Assembly: GCA_900313615.1 (NCBI GenBank)
Contig: OMRP01000015.1
Span: 1 to 55,555, forward strand
DNA from: an uncultured Prevotellaceae bacterium
GTDB taxonomy: Bacteria > Bacteroidota > Bacteroidia > Bacteroidales > Bacteroidaceae
DNA: 55,555 nucleotides
Reading direction: 5' to 3'
Shown here piece by piece: positions 21,515 to 30,465 of this stretch (the first letter of the stretch is position 1; each line of letters starts with the position of its first letter). The notes beneath the pieces are model-generated. The model had not been told where the DNA came from and did not search any database. It saw nothing but the letters and a program-made list of their open reading frames with translations. The position numbers and the translations under genes are program-made.

Positions 21515-23925
21515 TTTGTTGCGTAGTTTTTATATTCAAAATCGTCGATGTCAACATAGCCTCCCACCTGTTTGGTAGCATAGCAGAATATAGCGAAGCG
21601 AGTGCCCATGAACAGCCGCTGCCAATCGAAGCGCATCTTATAGTCAGAGCCTATGCGTTGCCATTGTTGACCATCGGTGCTATAGTAACATTTGGCAATA
21701 TCTTTTCCCGGCATGAAGTCGGCATCGATGCGCAGCCACACCTTTTTCGCTTTTAGCGACACCGTTTCCTTATCCGTTGTCTCCACCCCTTTCACTATCT
21801 TATCCCTGTCGAGGTTGACCACCTGTTCACTCATCGAGAGTTTCATTTTTCCACCCTCTTTCCTAACAGTGAGTACCCCAGAATGGCCATTGAACACCGC
21901 GAATCCCGCGCAATCGCCATCTTTAAGGTGTGAGAGGTCGAGCTGGACAGTAGCGCAACACGCCGGTCCTTCCGTGCGTTGCGAAATGGTATTGGGAGCC
22001 ATGTAGAGGTTATCCACCACCCTACTCGTCTTCAGTCGCAGGAATCCCGGTCTTTCGGTGAGCGACCAAGCGTTGTCCACCGGGTTGTGGTTCCACTGCC
22101 AGAGGATATTCAGTTTGTTGGCGTTGAAATCATCGCTTGTCACCAAAGGATGGAAAGGCTCGTTCAATGCCAGTTTAGGCATGGTTGCTGGTACATGTCC
22201 CGCCTTGTCGCCGAGGATTGGCCATCCGTCAATCCAATGACAGGGCAATGCCGTGAGTATTCTACCCACGCCCGTACGGTCTTGGAAGATGATGCCATAC
22301 CACTGTCCATCCTTACCATCGACGATGGTGCCCTGTCCTATGTACGAAGCCCCGCCAAATACCGTTTCAAGGATACATTTTTTCTCATACGGGCCATGGA
22401 TGTCGTCGGCACGGTAACACACTTGTCGGCGCGGTTTTCCGTTGGGCCAAGATATCATGAGCAGGTAATATTTGCCATTATGTTTTATCATGCGGCTTCC
22501 CTCGAGCAATCCCGTCTCATCGGGCTCACGTTGGAATATCTGCATCTGCGACCCCTCTTTCACTGCCGAGAAGTCAGGTTCCAGTTCGCACATTTTTCCC
22601 GTTTCATAGATTACATACACACGGCCATCGTCGTCGAAGAAGAGCGATGCGTCGTGGAAATGTGGCAGTCGTGACACCAATGTCCATGGGCCTTCCGCCT
22701 TTTCTGCCGAGCAGATGTATGTGTCGCCCATGTTGCCTGGCTCATTGGGAGCGAAAAGCGCATAGAACCGTCCGTTGTGGTATTTTAGCGACGTTGCCCA
22801 TTGTCCTCGCCCATATACCGTTCCCCCATTGAGGTCGTATTTGGGCGAATCGGTCAGTCGGTCGAAGATATACCCCACTGTCTCCCACGACGCAAGGTCT
22901 TTCGACCGTAAGATAGGCGCTCCCGGCATGAGATGCATGGTGGTGGAGACGAGGTAGAACCAGTCACCCACGCGTATCACATCCGGGTCAGGCACATCAG
23001 CCCATAGCATGGGGTTGACGAAACGCGTTTTTAGCGATGTCGACACATATTTAATGGCATCTTCCATTCCCCTGCGCCAATAGTCCCAGTTATGGTCGCC
23101 CGCCAACACCCTCATCTGACAAGGTATCTCCTTGGCACGCAGCTCCTTGACAAAGTCCATGTTCGCCTCGAGCGTGAAGTCTTGGTCACCACAGTCAATG
23201 AACCAATCGACCATTCTCCATCGGGCCACATCCCTGTCGTTGGCCTCAGATACCGCTTTAATGGGGTTATGTCGCTCCACATTGTTCTGTCGCCACTCAC
23301 CTCTCGGGTCGTTCTTGAGAAAGTCGAGCGGTTGTCGACGGAGGTAAGCACTCATGGCATATACCACTCGGAACATCTCTGGATGGCGCAGTCCGTATCC
23401 CACGGCACCACCGCCTCCCATGGAGAAGCCCGCCACCGAGCGCATCCCCCTTCGCGAGTCGATGCGATAAGTACTTTCGATGAATGGCACCAATTCCTGG
23501 AAGAAATAATCCTCATAGGGCCATTCCTGTTCGTTGAACCAAATCATCCGTCCTCCTTCATTGGCTTCAGCACAAACGATGACCATCGGCACCATCTCAC
23601 CACGAGCTGTCAGGTCATCGACCACCTGCTTGAGGTGTCCATCTTCCACCCACTGGCTGCTCGGACAACCACCCCCATGGAGGAGGTAGAGCACGGGATA
23701 GGCCGCATTGGACGTATTATATCCTTCCGGCAGGCATACCACATATTTGCGCTGCTGTTCTCCAGGCAGGAGCGAACAAGGCATATATTGAGTAGCCACC
23801 GTGCATCCTTTTTCGGTGGTTATCCCATCCATTTTGTCAACAATGCCGTTTGCCAGCAATGGTGAAACAAATGCCATGAAAGCCCAAAAAGCCAATGATT
23901 TTTTCAATGCGCTCTTCATCATCAT
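21511..23925 (-). CDS. Bifunctional CE1 esterase - GH43 glycosidase
   Basis: From 23925 the protein has 804 residues with signal peptide MMMKSALKKSLAFWAFMAFVS...A; two more ATGs at 23922 and 23919 are equally possible. Residues of about 40-300 are a CE1/esterase-D domain: LLHGGG, GFSMGGGG with nucleophile Ser168, CGDQDF (Asp247 or Asp249) and GDHNW (His278). Residues of about 305-600 are a GH43_12-like propeller beginning NPMLWADVPDPDVIRVGD (base Asp at 313 or 315). A C-terminal beta-sandwich (about 615-800) resembles DUF1349/GH43 C-terminal domains. Inferred role: cleave acetyl or feruloyl esters and arabinose or xylose linkages on the same arabinoxylan branch. Coupled to GH8. Confidence 0.92.
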   Translation of the reverse strand: MMMKSALKKSLAFWAFMAFVSPLLANGIVDKMDGITTEKGCTVATQYMPCSLLPGEQQRKYVVCLPEGYNTSNAAYPVLYLLHGGGCPSSQWVEDGHLKQVVDDLTARGEMVPMVIVCAEANEGGRMIWFNEQEWPYEDYFFQELVPFIESTYRIDSRRGMRSVAGFSMGGGGAVGYGLRHPEMFRVVYAMSAYLRRQPLDFLKNDPRGEWRQNNVERHNPIKAVSEANDRDVARWRMVDWFIDCGDQDFTLEANMDFVKELRAKEIPCQMRVLAGDHNWDYWRRGMEDAIKYVSTSLKTRFVNPMLWADVPDPDVIRVGDWFYLVSTTMHLMPGAPILRSKDLASWETVGYIFDRLTDSPKYDLNGGTVYGRGQWATSLKYHNGRFYALFAPNEPGNMGDTYICSAEKAEGPWTLVSRLPHFHDASLFFDDDGRVYVIYETGKMCELEPDFSAVKEGSQMQIFQREPDETGLLEGSRMIKHNGKYYLLMISWPNGKPRRQVCYRADDIHGPYEKKCILETVFGGASYIGQGTIVDGKDGQWYGIIFQDRTGVGRILTALPCHWIDGWPILGDKAGHVPATMPKLALNEPFHPLVTSDDFNANKLNILWQWNHNPVDNAWSLTERPGFLRLKTSRVVDNLYMAPNTISQRTEGPACCATVQLDLSHLKDGDCAGFAVFNGHSGVLTVRKEGGKMKLSMSEQVVNLDRDKIVKGVETTDKETVSLKAKKVWLRIDADFMPGKDIAKCYYSTDGQQWQRIGSDYKMRFDWQRLFMGTRFAIFCYATKQVGGYVDIDDFEYKNYATK

Positions 23926-23950
23926 ACCATAATAATTTTTAAATATTTTG

Positions 23951-23958
23951 CAAATATA
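23951..23958 (-). promoter_or_regulatory. -7 box (TATATTTG) of the CE1-GH43/GH8 operon
   Basis: A minus-strand TAnnTTTG match 26 nt upstream of the start at 23925, in the divergent region shared with hybrid sensor 1. Confidence 0.6.
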
Positions 23959-24021
23959 CATAAAAAAATGGCCATGTGCTGAATTTGCCGTTACAAAAAC
24001 TTTAATTTTTCTACCAAATTC

Positions 24022-24052
24022 TTTGCCAAAAAGAAAAATCGGGTTAACTTTG
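24022..24052 (+). promoter_or_regulatory. Promoter of hybrid sensor 1: TTTG, 19 nt, TAACTTTG
   Basis: The -33 TTTG (24022-24025) and -7 TAACTTTG (24045-24052) are separated by 19 nt, the expected Bacteroidetes spacing. The leader to the ATG at 24157 is about 95 nt. Confidence 0.75.
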
Positions 24053-24156
24053 CAAAATATTCTAACAAAATAATCATTACAAAAACAGCGAAGGCAACCC
24101 GCTCTCATTGCCTCATTAATGCCTAAGAATTAATGGTTATACCTAGAAGAAGCACG

Positions 24157-27100
24157 ATGAAAACAAAGTTATTACTCGTTATATCATTTCTGCTCATCCC
24201 CCTGTATTGTGCTTTAGCGCAGACGGGAAAGTTGTTCGATGCCAATCAACAGTTGTCGAGCAGTTTCATCAACCAAGTATATTTGGACAACGACGGTTTT
24301 ATCTGGATAGCCTCACGAAATGGCCTAAACAGATATGACGGCTATCAGTTTGTCATTTTGAAAAAGGAGACCGAGTTGTACAACGAGATGGCCAGCAACT
24401 ACGTGAACTGCATATTGCAGGACAAGAACGGCCTTTTCTATTTAGGTATGTGGGGCCATCTGCAAACCTACGACGGCCAGTCGTTTAAAGATGTGGAGGT
24501 GAAAGCCATCGATCCCAACAACACCAGTTGCTATGTCACTTGTTTTGTAGAGCGTAAGAATGGTGAAGTTTGGGCAGGCACGTCAGGCGCCGGAGTGCTG
24601 AAGATAGACGACCGTGAGCACGCCCACCAAGTGAGCAACGCACTTAAAGACATCCATACCGTGAACGACATATGTGAAGACAAAATCGGTCATCTATGGA
24701 TTGTGACTCGTGACAATGGTTTGCTGGAATATGACGGTCACCAAGCCGTGAGCCACCTGAATGAGAGTCCACTCAACCTCTCCCTTTATCGGGTATGTGT
24801 TGATGCCTCTGGCAAAGTGTATGTAGGCACGCTCAACGATGGTCTTTACGTTCGCGAAGGTGGTCAGTTCCGCCATATAGACAACAGCGGAACCAAGCCT
24901 ATCTCCGCCCTCTATTTCAACCGCAAGGGCGAGTTGATGATAGGTTACGATGGCGGCGGTTTGGGCATATACGATCCCAAGACCGGCCAAATCACCGACA
25001 ACCCCTATTACAGCACTGAAATAGACCTATCGAGCACCAAGGTTTATTCCATCACCGAAGACCATAGTGGCAATATCTGGCTTGGTCTGCTTCAGAAAGG
25101 ACTATACATGCAGCCCGGCACCCCTTCCGGCTTTGGTTATATGGGTTATAAATTGGGCAACCGCAACCTGATTGGCTCTGCCTGTGTCATCAGTACGCTC
25201 ATTGACAGCCGTGGCCGCATCTGGATTGGCACAGACAAAGACGGCTTGTACTATTTCAGTTCCGACAAACAACTATTGAAACATTTCAAAGAAGGTTTTC
25301 CCGAGACCATCATGACCATCGAAGAAGACAAGAACGGACATATCTGGATTGGTGCGTATAATGACGGCGGAGGATGGATAGACCCCAACACCTACACCTT
25401 CCACCGTTACCCCTTCGACATGGAAAACCTGAGCATCTTCGACATCGTCGTTGACCAGCAAAACAGGGTTTGGATGGCCAGTATGCACTATGGTCTACTA
25501 TTGTTGGACCAGAACACCAACCAACTGACGGTGTATAATAAAAAGGACAATGCGGAAAAAGACCATCAGGTGAACAGCATCGCCAATGACTATCTTTCGC
25601 AGATTTCTCTTTCCCCAGATGGCAAACGCATATATGCCTCCACCACCATGGGTTTGTGCTGTCTCGACATTACCACTGGCAGCTGGACCAGTTTTTTCGG
25701 ACAGAACTGCATCAATTACGGCTCCCCTAACCGCATCGCCCGCGAATATGACGGCATTGTGTGGATAGGCACCAACGACGGTCTGTACTGCTATGATCCA
25801 TCGAAGAAAGAATACCGTCTATACACCGAGGAGAAAGGTCTCGCCGACAACGGCATCGCCTCGATAGAGCAAGACCGCCAAGGACGGTTGTGGATAGGAA
25901 CCGACCATGGTTTGCGCTGCCACAACCCCAAATCTGGCGAAACACGCAACTACTTCATCGACAACGGTTTGCAGTCGAATGAATTTTCCGATGGTGCTTC
26001 GTGCATCTCGGCAGATGGCGTGATGCTCTTTGGTGGTGTTGGCGGTGTCACCTGGTTCGACCCTGAGCGTATTACCGACAGCAAGTGGGATGCCACCGTT
26101 CAACTGAGCCGTTTTTGCATCAATGGTCAACCTATCAACAAAAGCACCCAATCCGGTAGTTACCACATCACCGACACAACCATCATCGCCAGCCAGAAGT
26201 TTGACTTGAGTTATCATGACAACTCTTTCTCTATCCAGTTGACGACGCTGACCTACGACAACCCCGAACATATCACCTATCTCTATAGTGTCAACAATGA
26301 GTCGTTCGTCAGGCTTCAACCCGGTTCCAACGAGTTGATGTTCACCCACCTTTCCCCCGGCACCTATCGTTTCCGTGTGAAGGCAGAGCGTAACGGCATA
26401 GAAACACCCGAACGCACTTTTACCGTGGTGGTACACAGTCCGTGGTACCGTTCCACCCTCGCCTATATCCTCTATCTGTTGGCCATTGGATTTGCCATCT
26501 GGCAATTCCTGCGCTTACGCGACCGCAAGGAACAAGACCGTTTGCGCATGCAGGAACATATCCATGCAGAAGAGATGAGCAATGCCAAACTACGTTTCTT
26601 CATGAACATGAGTCATGAGATACGCACACCTATGACGCTGATTGTCACCCCTCTCATCTCACTCATCAAGAACGAGAACAACGCTCAAAAGAAGAGTATC
26701 CTCCAAACCATCAAGCGCAACGCCGAGCGCATTTTGAGTCTTATCAACCAGATGATGGACCTGAGGAAGATAGACCAGGGACGGATGGCCATGCATATGT
26801 CGAAGACCGACCTTATCCCATTTGTCAACGAGTTGTATAGTCTGTTTGAGCTTCAGGCGAAGAATAAAGGCATCAACCTGACGATGGAAAGCGACAGCGA
26901 CAGCATTCCTGTGTGGATAGACCGCAAGAATTTCGACAAAGTGGTGATGAACATTCTATCGAACGCCTTCAAATTCACCCCCACAGGCGGCAACATCGCC
27001 ATTCGTGTAACCCACGATGCCCAGGAAGCGCACATTTCCATCAGCGATGATGGAGAAAAGATTCCCGAAGACAAGTTGTCGAAGATTTTCGAACGTTTCT

Positions 27101-28140
27101 ACCAGACCGACTCCACTATCAACGGCCAACAGCCTGGCACTGGCATTGGTCTCGACCTAGCTAAGTCGCTTGTGGAACTTCACCACGGCACCATCAGCGC
27201 CCACAACCTGGAGAAAGGTTGCGAATTCGTTGTTACACTGCCGCTGGGTGACAAGCACCTCAAGCCTGAAGAGAAGATTACCGACACGCTGATTCTCGAC
27301 ACAGACGAGCATGAACAACTTCCCTTGGAATTGGAACAGCAAGATGCCACCGATGAACGCAAGCAACAAGACCGTTTCACCATTGTCATTGCCGAAGATG
27401 ACGACGAGATACGCCAACTGTTAAGTCAAGAATTGGGACAGGACTACGACGTGAAGGCCTGCGTCAATGGCCGCGAGGCCTTGGTAGAAGCCCTTCGTTG
27501 CAAGCCCGACCTAGTGGTCAGCGATGTGATGATGCCCGAGATGGACGGCAACACGCTCTGCACGAAGATTAAGTCTAACCCCAACACGAACCATATCCCC
27601 GTTATCCTTCTCACTGCAAAGAGTCTTGACGAAGACAAGCTGACGGGTCTGGAGACTGGTGCCGATGCCTATATTGTGAAACCTTTCAATATGGACATCT
27701 TGCGCCGCACGATTATCAATATCATCAGTAGCCACCGAATGTTACGTCTAAAATATGAGCGTAACGACCAGTTGGAAGACAAGGTGGACAACATCGACAT
27801 CAAGTCGCCCGACGAGAAACTGCTCGAGCGCGTGATGAACACCATCAACAAACATATTGCCGACTCCGACCTGAATGTGGAGATGATAGCCGAGGAGGTA
27901 GGCATCAGCCGCGTTCACCTACACCGCAAGATGAAAGAGTTGACAGGTCAGACGCCTCATGACTTCATCCGCAACATTCGCTTGAAACGTGCCGCGAACC
28001 TATTGGTGAACCAAGGCATGAACGTGACGGAAGTGATGTATGCTTGCGGATTCTCCAACACAGCGTCGTTCTCCACCTTGTTCAAGAAATTCTACGGTCT
28101 ATCACCACGCGACTACATGAAAGAACATGGGAAAGGATGA
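24157..28140 (+). CDS. Hybrid two-component system sensor/regulator 1 (HTCS)
   Basis: The protein has 1327 residues from MKTKLLLVISFLLIPLYCALA. A large periplasmic part (about 25-760) of Reg_prop propeller repeats (IWIASRNGLNRYDG, IWIGTNDGLYCYD, LWIGTDHGLRC) and a Y_Y_Y domain are followed by a membrane helix near LAYILYLLAIGFAIWQF. The histidine kinase has phosphoacceptor His820 in NMSHEIRTP, N-box NAFKFTP and GTGIGLDLAK. The receiver has Asp1123 in VVSDVMMPEMDG. An AraC-type HTH ends the protein (VHLHRKMKELTGQTP, GFSNTASFSTLFKKFYGLSPRDY). These proteins bind an oligosaccharide in the periplasm and activate nearby polysaccharide genes. It is divergent from the CE1-GH43/GH8 operon, its likely target. 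Confidence 0.97.
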   Translation: MKTKLLLVISFLLIPLYCALAQTGKLFDANQQLSSSFINQVYLDNDGFIWIASRNGLNRYDGYQFVILKKETELYNEMASNYVNCILQDKNGLFYLGMWGHLQTYDGQSFKDVEVKAIDPNNTSCYVTCFVERKNGEVWAGTSGAGVLKIDDREHAHQVSNALKDIHTVNDICEDKIGHLWIVTRDNGLLEYDGHQAVSHLNESPLNLSLYRVCVDASGKVYVGTLNDGLYVREGGQFRHIDNSGTKPISALYFNRKGELMIGYDGGGLGIYDPKTGQITDNPYYSTEIDLSSTKVYSITEDHSGNIWLGLLQKGLYMQPGTPSGFGYMGYKLGNRNLIGSACVISTLIDSRGRIWIGTDKDGLYYFSSDKQLLKHFKEGFPETIMTIEEDKNGHIWIGAYNDGGGWIDPNTYTFHRYPFDMENLSIFDIVVDQQNRVWMASMHYGLLLLDQNTNQLTVYNKKDNAEKDHQVNSIANDYLSQISLSPDGKRIYASTTMGLCCLDITTGSWTSFFGQNCINYGSPNRIAREYDGIVWIGTNDGLYCYDPSKKEYRLYTEEKGLADNGIASIEQDRQGRLWIGTDHGLRCHNPKSGETRNYFIDNGLQSNEFSDGASCISADGVMLFGGVGGVTWFDPERITDSKWDATVQLSRFCINGQPINKSTQSGSYHITDTTIIASQKFDLSYHDNSFSIQLTTLTYDNPEHITYLYSVNNESFVRLQPGSNELMFTHLSPGTYRFRVKAERNGIETPERTFTVVVHSPWYRSTLAYILYLLAIGFAIWQFLRLRDRKEQDRLRMQEHIHAEEMSNAKLRFFMNMSHEIRTPMTLIVTPLISLIKNENNAQKKSILQTIKRNAERILSLINQMMDLRKIDQGRMAMHMSKTDLIPFVNELYSLFELQAKNKGINLTMESDSDSIPVWIDRKNFDKVVMNILSNAFKFTPTGGNIAIRVTHDAQEAHISISDDGEKIPEDKLSKIFERFYQTDSTINGQQPGTGIGLDLAKSLVELHHGTISAHNLEKGCEFVVTLPLGDKHLKPEEKITDTLILDTDEHEQLPLELEQQDATDERKQQDRFTIVIAEDDDEIRQLLSQELGQDYDVKACVNGREALVEALRCKPDLVVSDVMMPEMDGNTLCTKIKSNPNTNHIPVILLTAKSLDEDKLTGLETGADAYIVKPFNMDILRRTIINIISSHRMLRLKYERNDQLEDKVDNIDIKSPDEKLLERVMNTINKHIADSDLNVEMIAEEVGISRVHLHRKMKELTGQTPHDFIRNIRLKRAANLLVNQGMNVTEVMYACGFSNTASFSTLFKKFYGLSPRDYMKEHGKG

Positions 28141-28257
28141 GGGGTGAGTTACGAGTGACGAGTTATGAGTGATGAGTGACGAGTTATGGGGGATGAGTGA
28201 CGAGTTATGGGGGATGAGTGACGAGTATGGAGATTTGTGGGTTGAGGGGTGAGTGAG
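28141..28257. repeat. Heptanucleotide array (GAGTGAC/GAGTTAT) after a stop codon
   Basis: At least ten 7-base units of GAGTGAC, GAGTTAT, GAGTGAT and GGGGGAT, including a 21-bp block GAGTGAC GAGTTAT GGGGGAT repeated twice, directly after the HTCS stop. Confidence 0.9.
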
Positions 28258-28307
28258 AAATTTGTAAAAAATAAGGAGTAAGTGTCTGTATTATCGGATT
28301 TTTTCCT

Positions 28308-28315
28308 TATATTTG
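28308..28315 (+). promoter_or_regulatory. -7 box (TATATTTG) of the YARHG gene
   Basis: A plus-strand TAnnTTTG match 43 nt upstream of the ATG at 28358. Confidence 0.6.
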
Positions 28316-28357
28316 CAAAAATTACCACAAATTACTAACCCAAAACCAATAACAACG

Positions 28358-28777
28358 ATGAAAAAGACTTTTAAGAATTGGGGTGCCCGTTTTGCCCTCG
28401 TGCTATTCTTCACATGTGGCTTTAGCATGATTGCCGACGCCCAGGTACCTTCCATCCCCCGCAGACAGTCCACCTATCGTGCCAAGCCCAAGCGTTCACA
28501 GACCCGCTCTTCGAACAATACCGTTTGGGGTACCCAGTATGACTGGCTGTCAACCCGTTATTGCACCTATTCCGACATCCGCAATTTGGACCGTGGCCAG
28601 GTGCGCGTTCTGAAGAACTCCATCTACGCCCGTCACGGCCGTCGCTTCCGCGATGCCAATCTGCGCCGTTATTTCCAGTCGCAGCGTTGGTACAACCCCT
28701 GGCGTAGCGAGGTGCCTTCGCGCGAATTTAACAGGTATGAGAGTTACAACATCTCGTTCCTGCTGAGGTACGAATAG
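28358..28777 (+). CDS. Small secreted YARHG-domain protein
   Basis: The protein has 139 residues. A signal-like N-terminus (ALVLFFTCGFSMIADAQ) is preceded by a basic region starting MKKTFKNWG. A short basic linker leads to the YARHG domain: LSTRYCTYSDIRNLDRGQVRVLKNSIYARHGRRF, then FQSQRWYNPW, ending FLLRYE. The domain is extracellular and of unknown biochemical role; the core YARHG residues are all present. It stands between hybrid sensor 1 and the convergent symporter gene and has its own promoter box. No link to xylan use is evident beyond position. Confidence 0.88.
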   Translation: MKKTFKNWGARFALVLFFTCGFSMIADAQVPSIPRRQSTYRAKPKRSQTRSSNNTVWGTQYDWLSTRYCTYSDIRNLDRGQVRVLKNSIYARHGRRFRDANLRRYFQSQRWYNPWRSEVPSREFNRYESYNISFLLRYE

Positions 28778-28816
28778 GAGGGGCAGGGAGCAAGGAGCAA
28801 GGGGCAAGGAGCAAGA
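28778..28816. repeat. Heptanucleotide array (GGAGCAA) after a stop codon
   Basis: GGAGCAA GGAGCAA GGGGCAA GGAGCAA GAG, preceded by GGAGGGGCAG, just after the YARHG stop. Confidence 0.85.
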
Positions 28817-28880
28817 GATTTCCCACTGGTTTATCTATTACCCCTTACGATCAATTCAATTCCTACTCACTTCTTACTTC

Positions 28881-30413
28881 TCACCTCTTACCGTTATAGC
28901 ATCTGAAGATGTCGTCAACCGCGGTTGACGGCATCTTTGGTGTTATGAGGCTAACAATCCATGTGACAGGGAAGCCACCAAGCATGGCTATGGCACCACA
29001 GTTGATGGGGTTGATGGGATTGCCCAACAGCATGTTGACCACGGTGAGTCCTACACCCCACACGAAACAAGCCCACACCGCCGTCGTTGTCACGCCACGC
29101 CAGTAGAGTCCCATCATGAACGGAGCGAGGAAAGCACCCGCCAGCGCGCCCCACGAAATACCCATGAGTTGGGCGATGAATGTGGGAGGATTGAGCGCTA
29201 TAAGCAGCGATATGACAATAAAGAAGACGATGAGCACACGCATGACCACCACCTTACGGTGTTCGACCTTTTCCGACACCTCATCGTCGATGCTCCCCTC
29301 CTGCACCTCACCCGGCAGCGCCTTCTTGTCGCGATAGATGAGGTCGAGTGTCATCGTCGATGAAGATGTGAGCACCAAAGATGCCAGTGTCGACATCGAA
29401 GCCGAGAGCACGAGCAATACCACGAGGGCGATGATGAAATCAGGCAATGTTACCAACATCGACGGCACGATGGCATCGAAGTCGAGTTTTCCCGAAGGCA
29501 ACACCGGCGGCATGCCAAAGAGCCGTCCGAAACCACCGAGGAAATAGCATCCCCCTGCCACCACCAGGGCGAAAACGGTAGAGATAATTGTTCCTCGTTT
29601 GATGGCCTTTTCATCTGTGATGGAATAGAATTTACCCACCATCTGCGGCAAACCCCATGTACCCAAAGACGTGAGCACCACCACACCGAGCAGGTTCCAC
29701 GGGTCGGGACCGAATATCGAGGCGAATCCACCATTGGTCTCCGCGCTGTTGTCGGCAGGCATCTGCGCCAATTTGTCGACCGCCGCCGCCAGTCCACCTT
29801 GCGTGTTGAGAACCGCCGCGATGACTGTCACAATGCCAAAGAGCATGATGACACCCTGTATGAAGTCGTTCATCGCCGTGGCTTTATAACCGCCAAGAAA
29901 GACATACACCGCCGTGAAGACAGCCATGAATATAACACAATATTGGTAATCGATGCCGAAACCCATCTCAAAGAGCGTGGATATACCCTTGTAAACGCCC
30001 GCCGTATAAGGTATGAGGAACACAAAGGCAATGACGCTAGCCGTCACACGCAATCCTTGGCTTTGGTAGCGTGTTCCAAAGAAATCGGGCATGGTACGAC
30101 TCTCTATATGTTGTGTCATCAATTTTGTCCGTTTGCCTAGCACCAACCAAGCCAAGAGCGACCCTATGACCGCATTGCCTATACCTATCCACGTGGAACT
30201 AAGACCATATTTCCAGCCAAACTGCCCAGCATAGCCCACGAAGACCACAGCCGAGAAATATGACGTGCCATAGGCAAATGCCGTGAGCCACGGGCCTACG
30301 GTGCGCCCACCGAGAACAAAGCCATCTACCGAGCGTGCTTGTTTGCGGGAATAAAGTCCCACGAAGACCATCAAGCCAATAAAGATGATGGTAAGGAAGA
30401 TTTTTATAAACAT
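28881..30413 (-). CDS. Sodium:solute symporter family (SSF) transporter
   Basis: The protein has 510 residues with about 13 hydrophobic helices, starting MFIKIFLTIIFIGLMVFVGLYSRK. SSF signatures are GGRTVGPWLTAFAYGTSYFSAVVFVGYAG near the N-terminus and the GTWGLPQMVGKFYSITDEKAIKRG segment in the middle. Family role: Na+-driven uptake across the inner membrane; substrates range from sugars to proline and acetate, and sequence reading does not decide. It follows an OprP-like porin gene by 52 nt, so the two probably form an operon moving the same small solute across both membranes. Its position inside the xylan locus suggests a xylan-derived product such as a monosaccharide, uronate or acetate (inference). 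Confidence 0.9.
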   Translation of the reverse strand: MFIKIFLTIIFIGLMVFVGLYSRKQARSVDGFVLGGRTVGPWLTAFAYGTSYFSAVVFVGYAGQFGWKYGLSSTWIGIGNAVIGSLLAWLVLGKRTKLMTQHIESRTMPDFFGTRYQSQGLRVTASVIAFVFLIPYTAGVYKGISTLFEMGFGIDYQYCVIFMAVFTAVYVFLGGYKATAMNDFIQGVIMLFGIVTVIAAVLNTQGGLAAAVDKLAQMPADNSAETNGGFASIFGPDPWNLLGVVVLTSLGTWGLPQMVGKFYSITDEKAIKRGTIISTVFALVVAGGCYFLGGFGRLFGMPPVLPSGKLDFDAIVPSMLVTLPDFIIALVVLLVLSASMSTLASLVLTSSSTMTLDLIYRDKKALPGEVQEGSIDDEVSEKVEHRKVVVMRVLIVFFIVISLLIALNPPTFIAQLMGISWGALAGAFLAPFMMGLYWRGVTTTAVWACFVWGVGLTVVNMLLGNPINPINCGAIAMLGGFPVTWIVSLITPKMPSTAVDDIFRCYNGKR

Positions 30414-30465
30414 TGTTTTGAGTTATTTCTTGGGGGTGACAGGTTGATATTGACAGTTAAGGGTG

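Noticed and set aside
24694-26505. Long reverse-strand ORFs (up to 228 aa) opposite hybrid sensor 1
   Set aside because: They lie wholly opposite a clear HTCS gene and show no signal peptide or motif; they are shadows of its codon pattern.
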